From Pyxicephalus adspersus (taxonomy: Eukaryota > Chordata > Amphibia > Anura > Pyxicephalidae): DNA of 64,000 nt. A model generated the notes under the pieces. The model searched no databases. It saw only the letters and a list, made by a program, of their open reading frames with translations, and was not told where the DNA came from. The translations under genes and the position numbers were made by a program. The first letter of the stretch is position 1. Each line of letters opens with the position of its first letter. The DNA lies in the NCBI RefSeq assembly GCF_032062135.1, contig NC_092859.1:72659206-72723205 (forward strand), read 5' to 3'. Below, piece after piece: positions 10,691 through 21,899 of the stretch.

Positions 10691-11488
10691 CATCTTCTTT
10701 CTTTCCCTCTCCCTAGTTATATTCTTCAGCCATCTTGATTGGCCAGGCAAGTATGATGTACCTCTCATGCATGTGGGTCCCGCAACCATTCAGTCCGGAA
10801 AGCCCTGGGAAATGTTGGAACACAAAGCACATTCCGGCATTGCACACTGAGCTGCGCATGTCTTTTTTGTCCTAAGAAGATAACAATCAATCAGGTAGTT
10901 TCATTGCAAGTGTGTTTCATTGCAAAAGGGCATCACCTATCTCTTTTACAATAGTCAACGTGCCTGACCAGATTTTTTTTTTAAGATTATAGTTCTCCTG
11001 GAAAAGTTGGGGGAATTAAAACACAGGGGAAGGAAGCAAAAGCATAATGGCAATATGAGTATGATGACCCCAAAGAACCCTAATGCTGCTGCATGGGGTG
11101 TGCAGTCCTATGTTCACCCCTGATTCTCATCACCTATTGATAAAAGTGACCTCCTCTAAATAATAAATATATCAACAGAACTCATCTCAAGATGGACTAA
11201 TAGCAAAGCTTTAGAAATATAACCATTTCACTTTTGCAAAATGAATAAGGCATAACAAGAGACATCAGCATTTTTTTTTCTAAAATTACTTAGGACAGTG
11301 TTGATTCCCAGTTGTACTTTACTACAAATTGTAACAGCCTTTTAATCTTCCTATTTAATTCCTACAGCATGGCGGCAAAAGAGAAAAAAAAACAACTGTA
11401 ATACACCTTTGTTTTGTGCACCTGGAACATATTTTTTTCAGAGGACAAAAAAAAACTATTAAAAAAAAAACATTTTTTAACTTTAACT
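10691..11488. other. no gene seen; possible old repeat
   Basis: A GC-richer part (10740-10880) follows directly after the CR1-like fragment, then AT-rich sequence with long A runs. A short direct repeat GTTTCATTGCAA occurs at about 10898 and 10915. Confidence 0.5.
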
Positions 11489-11725
11489 ATTGTATATACC
11501 CGTGTATAGGTCGGTCCACATTAGCCGAGGTACCTATCCTCCTTAAGTAGAGCAAAAGAAGGGCCACCCCCTCTTACAGTAAGGCTTCCCGACAGGGTAA
11601 TTCAATTCTGTCACAGCACTTGGTCACCATGCCGGGGAGCCTGACTTGCGTATAAGCCGAGGGTGACTTTTTCAGCACATTTTGGGTGCTGCAGAAGTCG
11701 GCTTATATTCGGGTATATACGGTAT
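11489..11725. mobile_element. MITE with GTATATACCCG termini
   Basis: The left end GTATATACCCGTGTATAGG and the right end TATTCGGGTATATACGGTA are inverted repeats about 235 bp apart, with a CGAGG/GCCGA motif repeated inside (tagCCGAGGTACCT, taagCCGAGGGTGAC). It has no coding capacity. The superfamily is not certain. Confidence 0.75.
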
Positions 11726-11885
11726 AACAAAGACAAAGGTTCAGTATACATATAAAAAGAGTATCAAATTAGTATGATTTAACAAGGCAATGAGGTGGGA
11801 GACAGTTTAGGGGTCTTTAGGTTGGTTAACATATAAGGGAGGGTCATTGTCCAGTAAGTGATAACCTGGAACATATTTATTTGAT

Positions 11886-13213
11886 TTAACCCCCCTGGCA
11901 GTATTCCCAAGTGTGGCTCGGGGTGAATTTTACATGCCAAAAGCTGTAACCCCTACCTGCTCCTCTCGATCCGGCGGCGTCCTCAGAGATCCCCGGCCGG
12001 CTTTTGCATTGCATCCTTGATGTGAAGCGCCGGTACGCTGGGAAGGCGTGGCAGGGCAGGAAATTTAAAAGCAGATTACATTGTAATCTGCTTTAGAAAT
12101 TATTGATCACAGCGAAATATAATAAATAATAAATGCAAAAGTACATAAAAATAAATACAGCAACTATGGCAACATCTTCTGTTCTCTTACCCTTTGAGCC
12201 ATTGCTGGATCGGGGCTATTGAGTCAAAACCAACAACTTTTATACTTCTCCTGAACTTTATGAATTTCTTCTGCAACACAGAACAGGTGCGTATGGAACC
12301 ATTAGGTCTAACCGGAAGACAAGAAAGATGTGTGCCTAATAAGTACAGTCCTTGTCTCCATTGTTATGGTACACACAAAAGGTGGGAAAGAAGTCATGAA
12401 GCCACAAATAGATTTAGACAACAATAACACCATGGAAGGTGTCGACTGATGAGCTGATGACATTCTACCCAGCGATGAGGAAACAGCAAAAGAAGTACTA
12501 CAAAAAGTTTTCAGGCATCTTGTTGAGCAGTGCTTGTGGAATGCCTACATTCTCTACAAGCAAAAGAGTGACAGGCCTGTGAATTATTCTGACTTCATTT
12601 GGAAAGTTTTCAAATCTATTGCCATGAACCACTAAACACCATCAATGGCCGTGAATAGACCTGGACATCGTGCTGTTGACGTTGTCAACCCGGAACGCCT
12701 GACTGGTCATCACTTCACGGAGTACATCCCACCAACCGAAAAAAAGGCAGCACCTACAAGGAGGTGCGTTGTTTGCTGCTCAAAGAGTGATGACAGTGGA
12801 AGGAAAATCCGCAAGGAAAACAGGTTCTACTGTCCTGGTTGTAACGTTGGACTTTGTGCAGTCCCATGTTTTAAAATTTACCATACCTGGGATGTCTACT
12901 AGGCATGTAAATTAAATTTATTAATTATATTGCACCCTTGTTTGGACAACTTTTAGTGATCATGGTTTGATTTCATTTTTTAATTAAATTTATTGCTATT
13001 TTATTATTTAATTGTTTTTTTTTTTAAAAATAATATTTATAATTATTTATTATATTATAATTAATGATTTGTGTTTCAAACTTTATCATACCCGGGATGT
13101 ATTCCTAGGAAATGCAGGCCTACAATAATAAACAACAAATTTTCATGCAAAACAATGTACCGCTTTTTGGCATAAAAATAATGACATAATTAGACCGCCA
13201 GGGAGGTGGTCTA
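11886..13213 (+). mobile_element. piggyBac element, internally deleted, non-autonomous
   Basis: The left end is TTAA followed by CCCCCCTGGCAGTATTCCC. The right end is GACCGCCAGGGAGGTGGTCTAA, so inverted termini share CCCTGGC(A/G)GT and the right TTAA has decayed to CTAA. The 1.3-kb length and the encoded transposase tail (12190-12902) make it a shortened piggyBac. It lies about 460 bp upstream of the Kazal gene's ATG and in the same direction. Confidence 0.85.
12190..12902 (+). pseudogene. piggyBac transposase remnant, C-terminal part
   Basis: Conserved piggyBac blocks appear in order but across several frames. They are LLDRGY (12208), NNFYTSPELYEFLLQHRTGA (about 12230-12290), RKQQKKYYKK (about 12478-12510), VFRHLVEQCLWNAYILYKQK (about 12506-12565) and NYSDFIWKVFKSI. 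The C-terminal cysteine-rich domain follows in one open frame at 12645-12902, with RRCVVC, YCPGC and LCAVPCFKIYHT. The N-terminal region and the first catalytic Asp block are deleted and stop codons interrupt the rest, so it cannot act as a transposase. Confidence 0.9.
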
Positions 13214-13565
13214 AAAGTTCATCTGGGTTTTATGCTTACATCAAAGATTGGCGTACCAAATTATTATGTATAGCAAAGGACAGATGTTCTTTCCTAAATA
13301 GGTTGAGTTCTTTCTAAAATAGTAGCTTGAATTTCTCCACCTCATAGTATTCATAGTATTTAAAAGGCTCAAAGGCTGACAGTTTGGTGGACAATAAGGA
13401 TGTCTGATGATGTATGAAATCGTTGTTTCTATCAAATATTTGTTTTTATTTAAATCAGATAATCATTCACATGCCAGCATGCTTTTCCTGTAATATCGAT
13501 TACGTAGTTGTTTTCTTTCTGTTAATAATTTACTTGAACAGAGATACTGTGTACAGTGTGAGAGC

Positions 13566-13571
13566 TATAAA
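13566..13571 (+). promoter_or_regulatory. TATA box of the Kazal inhibitor gene
   Basis: TATAAA lies in gagctataaattgaag, 97 bp before the ATG at 13668. A transcription start about 25-30 bp further on (near 13596) would give a 5' UTR of roughly 70 bases with no upstream ATG visible. Position and gene context support it, but a start site cannot be proved from sequence. Confidence 0.6.
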
Positions 13572-13667
13572 TTGAAGACCTAAACCTTAAAAGGAATAAT
13601 TGGAAAACTATCATATCAACGCAACTGAGTAAGCATTACCACATCAAGTTAGAAAACCTACAGAAAC

Positions 13668-16600
13668 ATGAGGTTCCTTGCTTTCCTATCCATCTTGGCA
13701 ATTTTTCTTCTTTGTCTGTCATTCGGTGAGTTAAGTTTACATTTACTGTAATTCACTATGTAATGTATTAATCTGTACAATGTTAAATTTTATTAAATAT
13801 GCAGTGCAATTATTTTACAAGATTTCTACTTTTAAGTTTTTGTTATCTTACATAAGGGTGATATAATTGAATAAAAATTGATTACATTTTACTTAAAGCG
13901 TAACTGAAATTTTCAACACAACTATGCAATCCAAATAATATTGCAGTATACTGAGCACTATTACAGACTATGCACCATGTCTTATTACCATTTTTATCAT
14001 TGAGGAACCCTTAAAAAATGTTTTCTAAGGGACTCCGGTCTAATGCAGCGCTGCGTAATATGTTGGCGCTATATAAATCCTGTTTATTAATAATAATAAT
14101 AATAATAATAATAATGCATTTATATCTATATCTCATGGTATATTAGCATGACGAATACATTGTAGATATGATAATAAAAAAAAAATAAGGTATGTAACAT
14201 TTATAGCAGACATGTACACAGTAAAACTTTTAGGCTGAGTACACATGCAATTTTTGTTGCTGAAAATTATCTTTCATGTATATTTCAAGCAACAAAAAGT
14301 GACTGATGAACAAACAAATGCTGTACACACAGTGCCCATTCTCTTCTATGGAGAAGTAGGGGGGACATGAGCAAGCAGCAGCAACCTGTGCTCCTCTCTC
14401 CTGACTTGTATAACAAATATTCCCCATTGGTCTTTCAATGATCTGTCAGGATGGATCCATAAACGAAGACTGGCGACTGCTGTACACATGTCAGATTTTA
14501 TGCCCGGGCTAGAATCATCTAGTGAATTTTGTAACATGTAAAAACTGGTGTTTTTAACAATTTTTGTTTAATTTTCAGGTCCTGTAAACACCAAGCCTAC
14601 TTCTGATGAAGGAAGAGAGGTAAATAAAACACTATTGCCTGGGTAAAAAACAAGTAGCGTCTTCGCTGTTTTTTTAAAAGATACATAGCTTATGTATAAC
14701 TTAATTTGCTCTGTGGAACCTAACCTTAATTTTTGTTATATTTATCTTATTTTTTATCTTTTGTTTTATTTTTAATAATTATATTTTATCATTTAGATTT
14801 TAAAAATAGTTAATAGAGTTTTTTTGTACTTATATGCTTTGTGCAAATTTTTGGCGGTGGCATTGGGAGTCAGGACTAGTTTTACATGTAGGTATAGTAG
14901 TATATGTTATCTAACATATGAAGTGGGTTGTCATCATGAACATCTGTATGCATGTGTTATTGCTATGACCTGAAAAGTCATTTTGAATTTTTGTGTTGTA
15001 CAGCCAGTATGTGAAGAAATATCAATGATAAGATGCCCAAGAAATTATGAACCAGTGTGTGGCAGTGACAATTGGACATATGACAATGAATGCTTGCTCT
15101 GTAGGGAAATGATGTAAGTACAGTGTTTTCCAGATATTGTTTACTAAGAACAGTGCTTTGTAATAGAATCATACTGTTGTAAAAGTCACTTCTGGATAAG
15201 TAAAGAAAAGCGAAGGATGCAAAAGACAATTGTTTTTAAAGAAAACCAGTAATAAGTAAAAAAAATAATATTATTCAGCCAAGAAAGATGGTAGATAGTT
15301 TACAGCAAAAAAATGTTAGATCCTAAGAGCAGGCCACATCTGGCATCTTTCTGGCGTGTGGACGAAGTAAATAAGCAGTTCAAGGGGAAGCCATTTAACC
15401 TAACTGCATGTTTTTTGGGATGTGGGAGGAAAACAGAGTACCAGGAGAAAACTCTCACAAATACAAGGAGAACATACAAACCCCTTGCAGATAGTGCAAG
15501 ATAGTAGGATTCAAATGTGGGACCTAGTGCCGAGATGCGACAATGGCTAAACTTTCTATTTAAATATAAAAAACCCAAAACAGAAGAGTGAGGAAGCAAT
15601 AACTGCACCACAAACTCAGTCACAGTTTGAACATAGCTTACAATCTTTCATGATCTTTTCAGCAACAAAAGGGTAATTGATGAATGAACAAGCACAGTAC
15701 ACACAATGCAGTTGTGTTCTATAGTAAGGGCTGGAGGGAGAACAAGCAGCAGACACCCTGCTGTGCTCTTCTCCCTTTACTTGTATTGCATTTGTTCACC
15801 ATCAGTCAATCATGGATTCATCAGGACAAGTCCAAGAATGATGTGTACCTCCGTACACATGTCAGATTCTCACCCAAGACTGTTGACTGTTCAGATTGGG
15901 AGAGAATCATCTGTCGTGTGAACAAGTAAATGCAGTGACATCACACAAAGTGACTGTTAGACAATTTAAAACACAACTGACATTTTATCATTTTAGACTT
16001 AATCATGAGATGAAAATATTAAGAAGGTAATAAACATCTAATCTACACTTAAATAATGTATTTCTACCAAATTTGCCTGGGGAAAAATATTGAGGTATGT
16101 TTAATGGGAAATGTAAACACTTCCTATGATCATACTGTTTTAAAACAACACAAAGTACTGAAACCATGATCATATCCAAGCAACCTAACTTTTTTTACAA
16201 GACTCTTATCTATCTCAGCAGCTGTAATTGGTGTCCTTGTTTTCCCAGCAATAACAGACACAAGCAATGATAGTGTAATTCTCCTAACTGTTGAAAAATG
16301 TTTTTTCATGGTACAACAACATATGTGTAAAACATAAAAAGATCAACAGAGCACAATTGTCAAAATACATAAAAGCAGACAATATAACAATTTATGTTTT
16401 TTCTTCCTCTCTACAAAACATTTTTTTTAGTTTTTTACAGGGGGGAAAGAAGAGCATAAATTGTTACAATGTGTTGGGGATATTACAAATTAATGAACCA
16501 TTTATATTAAACTTTATAGCTTTAAGTCTGTCTTCAGATGCACATATTAATTGCCAATGCAAGAGTAGCTGTTACGGGTAAAACTGTATGAGGTTTATAA

Positions 16601-17527
16601 TTATTAGTACCAAGAGTCTACAGAAGGAAGGACTAATGTATATTATTTGTAGTTTTTAAAAGAGTGAGGAAATGTTACAAATTCTGCCAGGTTTTTAATA
16701 TTGTCTGTATCCTTTTTTAAATTCATCCACTCATTTGTGAAGTATGATTGTTTGCAGGGCAGGAAGTGTGGGCAAACAAGGGTCACACAATGGCTAGCAC
16801 TCTTGCCATGCAGTACTATGTTTTAATCCTAGCAAGAATACTAACTACATTGAATTTATATGTTTTGTGTGGTTTTCCTCTAAAAACATAAAAGTTAATT
16901 TTCCCCCACTTTGGCCTGAGATATCACTGCAATATGAAAATTATAGTATGAACTCTTCCAATGGTCATGATTATTGACTCTGTAAAGTAGCACATAAAAT
17001 GTTGATGTTATATAAATACATTAGCATAATAATGCCTCCTGTAGGGAAACACATAGCAATATAGCATGACAGAGGTTCAAGGTCAATAAGAGTTTTGACT
17101 TGCAACAATTTTACTTTATTCATATTCAATAAAAAGCTGTTTTAAAGTCATGTTGTATGCAAACATTTAAAAGGGATGTCATAAAGTACAATGAGTTTTA
17201 TGTTTTATGATTTTATTACCTAATTAAAGACTTGTTTATTTTGAAATACTTAAACCAAACTTAAGTTATCTGCCAGTATGAGATTACTTCTCATGAAATG
17301 TTCTGCATGTGATACAAACATGTTTGCATAGTTCATGAGAAAAACAACACCTGCTTTATGTTAGGGTAACCTTGCCAAGTCTATGATCTGTACTGCAATA
17401 ACAATGTCATTGTGAAGCTTAGAGAACTAAGAATCTTCCATGCACTTCTCAGTGTAATTCACCTTTTGTTGCTGTTTTCAGAAAGAAAAACATTCGCATT
17501 CGTATCACCAAGAATGGAAAATGTTGA
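13668..17527 (+). CDS. secreted single-domain Kazal-type serine protease inhibitor (SPINK-like), 4 exons
   Basis: Exons read directly from the sequence: 13668-13725, 14579-14619, 15004-15113 and 17482-17527 (stop TGA 17525-17527). All three introns (853, 384 and 2368 bp) are GT...AG and the phases join cleanly. The product is 84 residues. Residues 1-20 are a hydrophobic signal peptide (starts [20 protein letters not shown]), 21-35 a short polar linker, 36-84 the Kazal domain. Cysteines fall at 36, 44, 52, 63, 66 and 84 with spacing x7, x7, x10, x2, x17, and the family's Tyr is at 59 in the motif [14 protein letters not shown]. The residue two after the second cysteine (classical P1) is Arg46 in CPRN, so established Kazal rules predict inhibition of trypsin-like proteases outside the cell. 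Exon 3 carries most of the domain and exon 4 the last cysteine, the usual SPINK-type split. The start is the first ATG after the TATA box and opens the signal peptide. No second Kazal exon set was found nearby. Expression site (skin, pancreas, gut) cannot be told. Orthology to a named SPINK is not claimed. Confidence 0.93.
13975..14115 (+). repeat. L2-like 3' tail with (AAT)n, intron 1
   Basis: GCAGCGCTGCGTAATATGTT then GGCGCTATATAAATCC is followed by an (ATA)n run to 14115. The same tail ends the L2-like LINE at 41635-42165 and lies at 25935, so it is the 3' end shared by a LINE and its SINE partners. The stretch before it (13990-14035) resembles the inside of the hAT MITE at 59605. Confidence 0.75.
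14225..14545. repeat. dispersed MITE-like repeat, intron 1 of the Kazal gene
   Basis: Closely resembles 15640-15930 in intron 3. Shared blocks, in order, are 'cagcaacaaaa..g..tgatgaa', GTACACACA(G/A)TGC, TTCT(C/A)T, 'agcagc', CTGTGCTC, 'acttgta', 'ggatccat/ggattcat', GTACACATGTCAGATT and 'agaatcatct'. No coding sequence. Confidence 0.75.
15345..15560 (-). repeat. SINE-like repeat with L2-type tail, intron 3
   Basis: On the minus strand it reads CACTAGGTCCCACATTTGAATCC, then TGCACTATCTGCAAGG, TTTGTATGTTCTCC and CCTCCCACATCCCAAAAAAC up to CATGCAGTTAGGTT. The same order occurs on the plus strand at 37075-37375. The GGTCC...TTGAATCC part looks like a tRNA-type B box, suggesting a tRNA-derived head. 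That origin is inference. Confidence 0.7.
15640..15930. repeat. dispersed MITE-like repeat, intron 3 of the Kazal gene
   Basis: Second copy of the family at 14225-14545 (see shared blocks there). The middle part AGCAGACACCCTGCTGTGCT is an imperfect palindrome also seen at 59449-59533. Confidence 0.75.
16770..17040 (+). repeat. old SINE-like repeat with L2-type tail, intron 3
   Basis: 'cacaatggctagcactcttgcc', then 'ttttaatcctagc', TTTATATGTTTTGTGTGGTTT, TCTAAAAACATAAAAGTTAA and 'gactctgtaaagtagcacataaaatgttgatg' follow the same order as the copy at 37075-37375, with heavy divergence. It ends in an AT-rich run. Confidence 0.65.
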
Positions 17528-17579
17528 AGAATCTATTTTCATTATTACACAGATTTCTTTCTCTGATTTGTTTTGATGA

Positions 17580-17585
17580 AATAAA
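17580..17585 (+). terminator. polyadenylation signal of the Kazal inhibitor gene
   Basis: AATAAA sits 52 bp after the TGA stop at 17525-17527, followed by an AT-rich stretch. Cleavage would be expected at about 17597-17615, giving a very short 3' UTR, which is common for small secreted inhibitors. Confidence 0.7.
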
Positions 17586-17627
17586 TTGCAATATAGCATA
17601 TTTTCTATCTTCTTAGTTATACACAGC

Positions 17628-19439
17628 AGACTCACAGATGAAAGCAGTCTTTTATTGCAAACCTAGCAGTAATCTGACAAAAGAAATAAATAGGTTAAAT
17701 AATGATTTTTTTTTATTATTTCTTTACAATTTATAGGTAATAAATGTGCCTTTTCAAGTATAATTTTTGACCAGGAGTAGCTGTACAAATGTTCTGCTTC
17801 ACCACACCAGCTCCACTTTTGCATTTTTTTTTTGGTTAGAGAAGAAAAGATGCACTTAAAACAAAAGAGAATGCTCATGTTAAAGTCATCATAAATGACC
17901 ATTATCTCAGGCCTATTGGGAGAAAACACTTATGTTACTAGGCTTTTGAGATACATTACACCTTGTGGGTAAGTTGTTGTTTATATTATGAAACTCTCTG
18001 CAACTTAGCCTAAATAATTCACACCTACATTTTAAACAAATTTACATTGCTAATAGGGGTAAACTTTGAGTTGCCCATCAACCAACTATATAAGAGTCTA
18101 TGGAACTATAATGTTTAGTTATGGATGTATGTAAACAAGGGGGCAGAGCCATGTGTGCCAGGAAAAATACGTATCTCAGTAAGTATGATTTTGTAGAAAA
18201 AAATTTAGGTGGCTTATTTTACTTTTGTTCTGATCCAGATAACCACAGGGCCACGTGAATGATAAAACTGCATTATACAAGCCACATCATAAAGGGTATA
18301 ATTAATTACCACAGTGCCCTGTAGCAAAATTATTATATTAGTATTATCAGTGGCAGGTGACCTACAATGCAAACTGTATTTGCAGCACTAAGACATTGGC
18401 AGTCAGTGGCTGTTGGTGTATAATATGGACTTCTATTTACACCATTTTGGACTGGGAAAAGTATAATTCAGCAATTGTAGCTAATTTTAATGGGGCACAT
18501 CATGACTCCTAATTATAAATAGGACTGTTAAAAAAACCTGTAAAAGCTGCTGCTCTGCCAAGCCTGGGCTGTGCTCCAAAGAGGTAGAGCCACTCTTTCA
18601 TGATTAGTCAGAACTTAGGGCAGGTGGACCATAGAACTGAAAAGAAGTTTTAGCTTCTGAACCTCTAAACCAAATATCGGGGCATTCTTTTATTAGTAGC
18701 AGTAAACCGATAAATATAGTAAGTCATTTTGTTACAGTCTTTTTATTAGAATGTATCTAGCCCTGGACATTTTAGTGGTTTCAGAAGCTACAATTGCTAT
18801 AACTATGCAATTATGCTTAACAGTTGTTTCTACAACATCACCTTTTTGATTATATATTTTTTAAACTATAGAATGTGATACTGCAATGCTTCTTTAAATT
18901 GAAGGCAGCTCTAGGTCACCCACAGCTGTAAAAGTGCAATGCTTTATCATTGCCAATGGCAAAAAGTAGCTCAAGGCCAATAGCTCAGTGCACACTTTCA
19001 CATTTCATAGCATAACGCCACTCTCGACTCATATTTATGCATTGCTAGGAGCGTTCTGTATAGGTGTATAACAGTTGCTTTAGCGAATGGCTTACGGGGA
19101 GACAGTTTGAAGCCCATAGCAGTTAACCTCTTTCTTGCAAGAATAACATGCACCATCTTCTCAAAGACAATTGTGGTATTTGCATTACTTTGTGAGGATG
19201 GAGGATTGAGTGAGGATGGAATGGGAAATCCATCAGAAATAGAGTGTAAGATAAAAAGACAAAAGAGACTGATGAGGAATCCAGGGACTACTTTATCATT
19301 TCACCTAAACTTAGTTGTTGGTAACAGATAGATATCCATTACAAGTGTAAAGGGGGCTATTGTCATTCTTACCTCTGCCGACCAGCCCCCACCAGACCGT
19401 CCCAGTACCCCTTCAAACACTTTGAATAACCACGCGGAA
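17628..19439. other. no gene seen downstream of the Kazal gene
   Basis: AT-rich intergenic DNA without a recognised exon, in particular no second Kazal domain. An open frame at 19107-19331 has no family resemblance I can see. Confidence 0.6.
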
Positions 19440-20065
19440 ACCTGTCTTCTTGGGTACAACTGGCCATAGCAGCCTTTTATTAACAAATAAAAACCTTATT
19501 TAAACTTTTTTTCCTTTAACACAAAATCAATATCAAACAAAACAAATACATTCACAGTTTACTAAAACAGGTTTTGAAGGTCCATGACAGCACCACTGCG
19601 TCCCTATCTGTTACTTTGATATTCCTGCCCACCACAAGGGGCCCCTAACTGCTACTACACCAGCTCAGGGACAACACGCTGGTATCCTACTGATCCCATA
19701 GGGCCTCACTGCAACCCAGTGTCCCATGAGGCCCAACACTACCGGAACACCAAACCCTGATGGGTTCCCCACAACATTGAATGCATCCAACCCCACTATC
19801 ATAGACCCATAAAAAACCACCCTGCTGCCATTACAATCACAATCAATCACAAATAAATCTTTTAACAGAAAGGGAGGGAGGGTGGTCAACTTTGCCCTCT
19901 TTCTCTCCAAGGAATACTGATCTCTGCTCTCCCACCTCTGTTCTCTTTATATCACTGCCCCTCGACCCCTCCTAATCACTTGCTCCACCCATCAGCCTAT
20001 ATTGATCCACCAATCCCTGTCCTTAACCCTTCATCTTCTGACTTTCCCTCTTCCCCCTATCATGT
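19440..20065 (-). mobile_element. LTR-like G-rich repeat (same loose family as 53118 and 56448)
   Basis: On the minus strand it has 'gattaggaggggtcgagg', a GGAGAGAAAGAGGGCAAAGTTG block, GAGCTGGTGTAG and a terminal GTTAATAAAAGGCTGCTATG with an AATAAA signal. The same blocks in the same order mark 56448-57135 on the plus strand. No coding domain was recognised. The AATAAAAGGC(T)GC end recalls LTRs or DIRS-type termini of amphibians. This classification is a guess. Confidence 0.5.
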
Positions 20066-20069
20066 AGCC

Positions 20070-21899
20070 CTTCACCTATTTTTTTTTCTCGGGCCATCTT
20101 AATATGCATAAATCAGAGAGTACTTTTTTTATTCCTACACATCCTTTTTTAGTTTGTACACATTTTTGGATTGTAGCAATCTCTTAACTTTTTTTCTGAA
20201 TTCTCATGATCAGAAGTATCTTTGCAACAAGGATGTACTTGACCTCTGGAGAAGAATTGATGCCTCTCAGATTGGAAATGTTTCAGAGTAAAAAGATATT
20301 AACATTTTTTGCACCAAGCAGCAGACTAATACATCTAAGTATCTTCCAAGGTTTGATCTAGTGCCCTTCTAAATAAAAAGGAATTATCTGATTATTTACA
20401 CTAAAAAGATTTGTTTTATATGAATTATAGCTTTATTAGACATAAAACATAAAAATTATTTAAAAATTGTTTCATATAAATATTGAATTCTGTACACACC
20501 ACCAAAATTGGCGTTTTTTCCCGGGATAAGGAGTAGAAATTTCTCTGAAATTGGGAAGATTTATGAGTAGGCAAACATTTAGGTTAGGTTAGATTTATAG
20601 CTGATAGAGCCTAAAAACACATGTTTATTTCTTTTTGGAGTTGCTAACCCCCCTTCCCACTATTTCTTTACCAATCAAAAAATAAAAATGTAGTGATGGA
20701 AGAAAAAAATCCAATAAGTGACAATAGGACTTTATGGTCAGACTAGCGGTGTGGTCCTCATGCCAATTAACCGCTGCCTCAGAAAAGACACTACAAGTAG
20801 CTTCCGCCCCATAGAGAAAGAATTTACCTAAAATATCTGTAGGCCTAATATTATTGTTGCTTTAAACAAAATGACCACATGATGGAGCTACTGATACATA
20901 GATAAAAAATACATAGAAAAAAAAGTAAAACCAGACAGGTACTAAAGTAAGATTGTGCTTTGCATGTAAACTTCTATAATGTTTAAATACCTTGTGCCTG
21001 ATTGCTGTTTAGAGCTATGTAGGTCAATTTAAAAATAAAATAGGCTTTAAAATAGAATAAAATGAAATTACACCTATTTTCTGTTGTGTTAACTCCTAAC
21101 TGCAATGCAGTTCACAAGTCAAGTTAAAATAACAAAATATAGAATTTTGGGACAGTTCCACGAGAATGAAGGACATAGATATTCTGCCAGATATTTTGTG
21201 GTCTGTGTGGGGCACACACTGTATTGTTAATACCATCTTTGGGTTCTGGTTGGGGCTCGAATTACACAGTGGGTTAAAACTGCACTGCTTTCTGCTACCA
21301 GTAGGGGCTGTTTTTCTTTGTTGTCTCCTTGTTGTTACAGCCAATCAGGTAGAATATCATTGGGTAGAGTTGCAGGTAAACATGCTGATGATCCATCAAC
21401 CAGAGCCTAGACTGTGGAGATTTAGAAAACTTTGTAGTGTCATGCGTGTTCATGCAGCTGCACATTTCCTCAAGAGACGACTGAAAGGCGCATTGTGGGC
21501 AAAGGACACCTGTGCTAATTATCACGTACAAAACAAGGCCTTCCATACAGATGATCTGCTGTATATACTTGAAAATAATCCAACTCTAACTGTTATGAGC
21601 ACAGATCTGGGGCAAATGGGGTTGTGACTGCTAACTTTTCAAAACTCTGGGGAACGCATTTTTTGTTGAGTTAGACCTTACACTTGTTTTTTACAAATTT
21701 TTGGGCGGTGAATCCAGAAATTACTCCAGTTGGTTGCTATCACATCCAGTTTTTACGATACAGCGTACACTCCATTTTTGTCAAAAAACATACAAATTTA
21801 ACATACAATATAAAAATAATGAAATAATAATCTGACTGTTTATTTAAATTTCTTTTGTTCATACAAAGCATTTATTGTTACTCTATGACATTTTTTTTT
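20070..21899. other. no gene seen; AT-rich spacer
   Basis: The longest frame (21166-21627 plus) has an irregular composition and no recognised domain. Treated as chance or old repeat. Confidence 0.5.

Noticed and set aside
19665..19910. 81-residue minus-strand frame ending in Gly-rich segments
   Set aside because: It falls inside an LTR-like repeat and has no recognised motif.
21166..21627. 153-residue open frame on the plus strand
   Set aside because: No recognisable domain, mixed hydrophobic and low-complexity composition. An overlapping frame on the other strand is also open, so chance is the simplest explanation.
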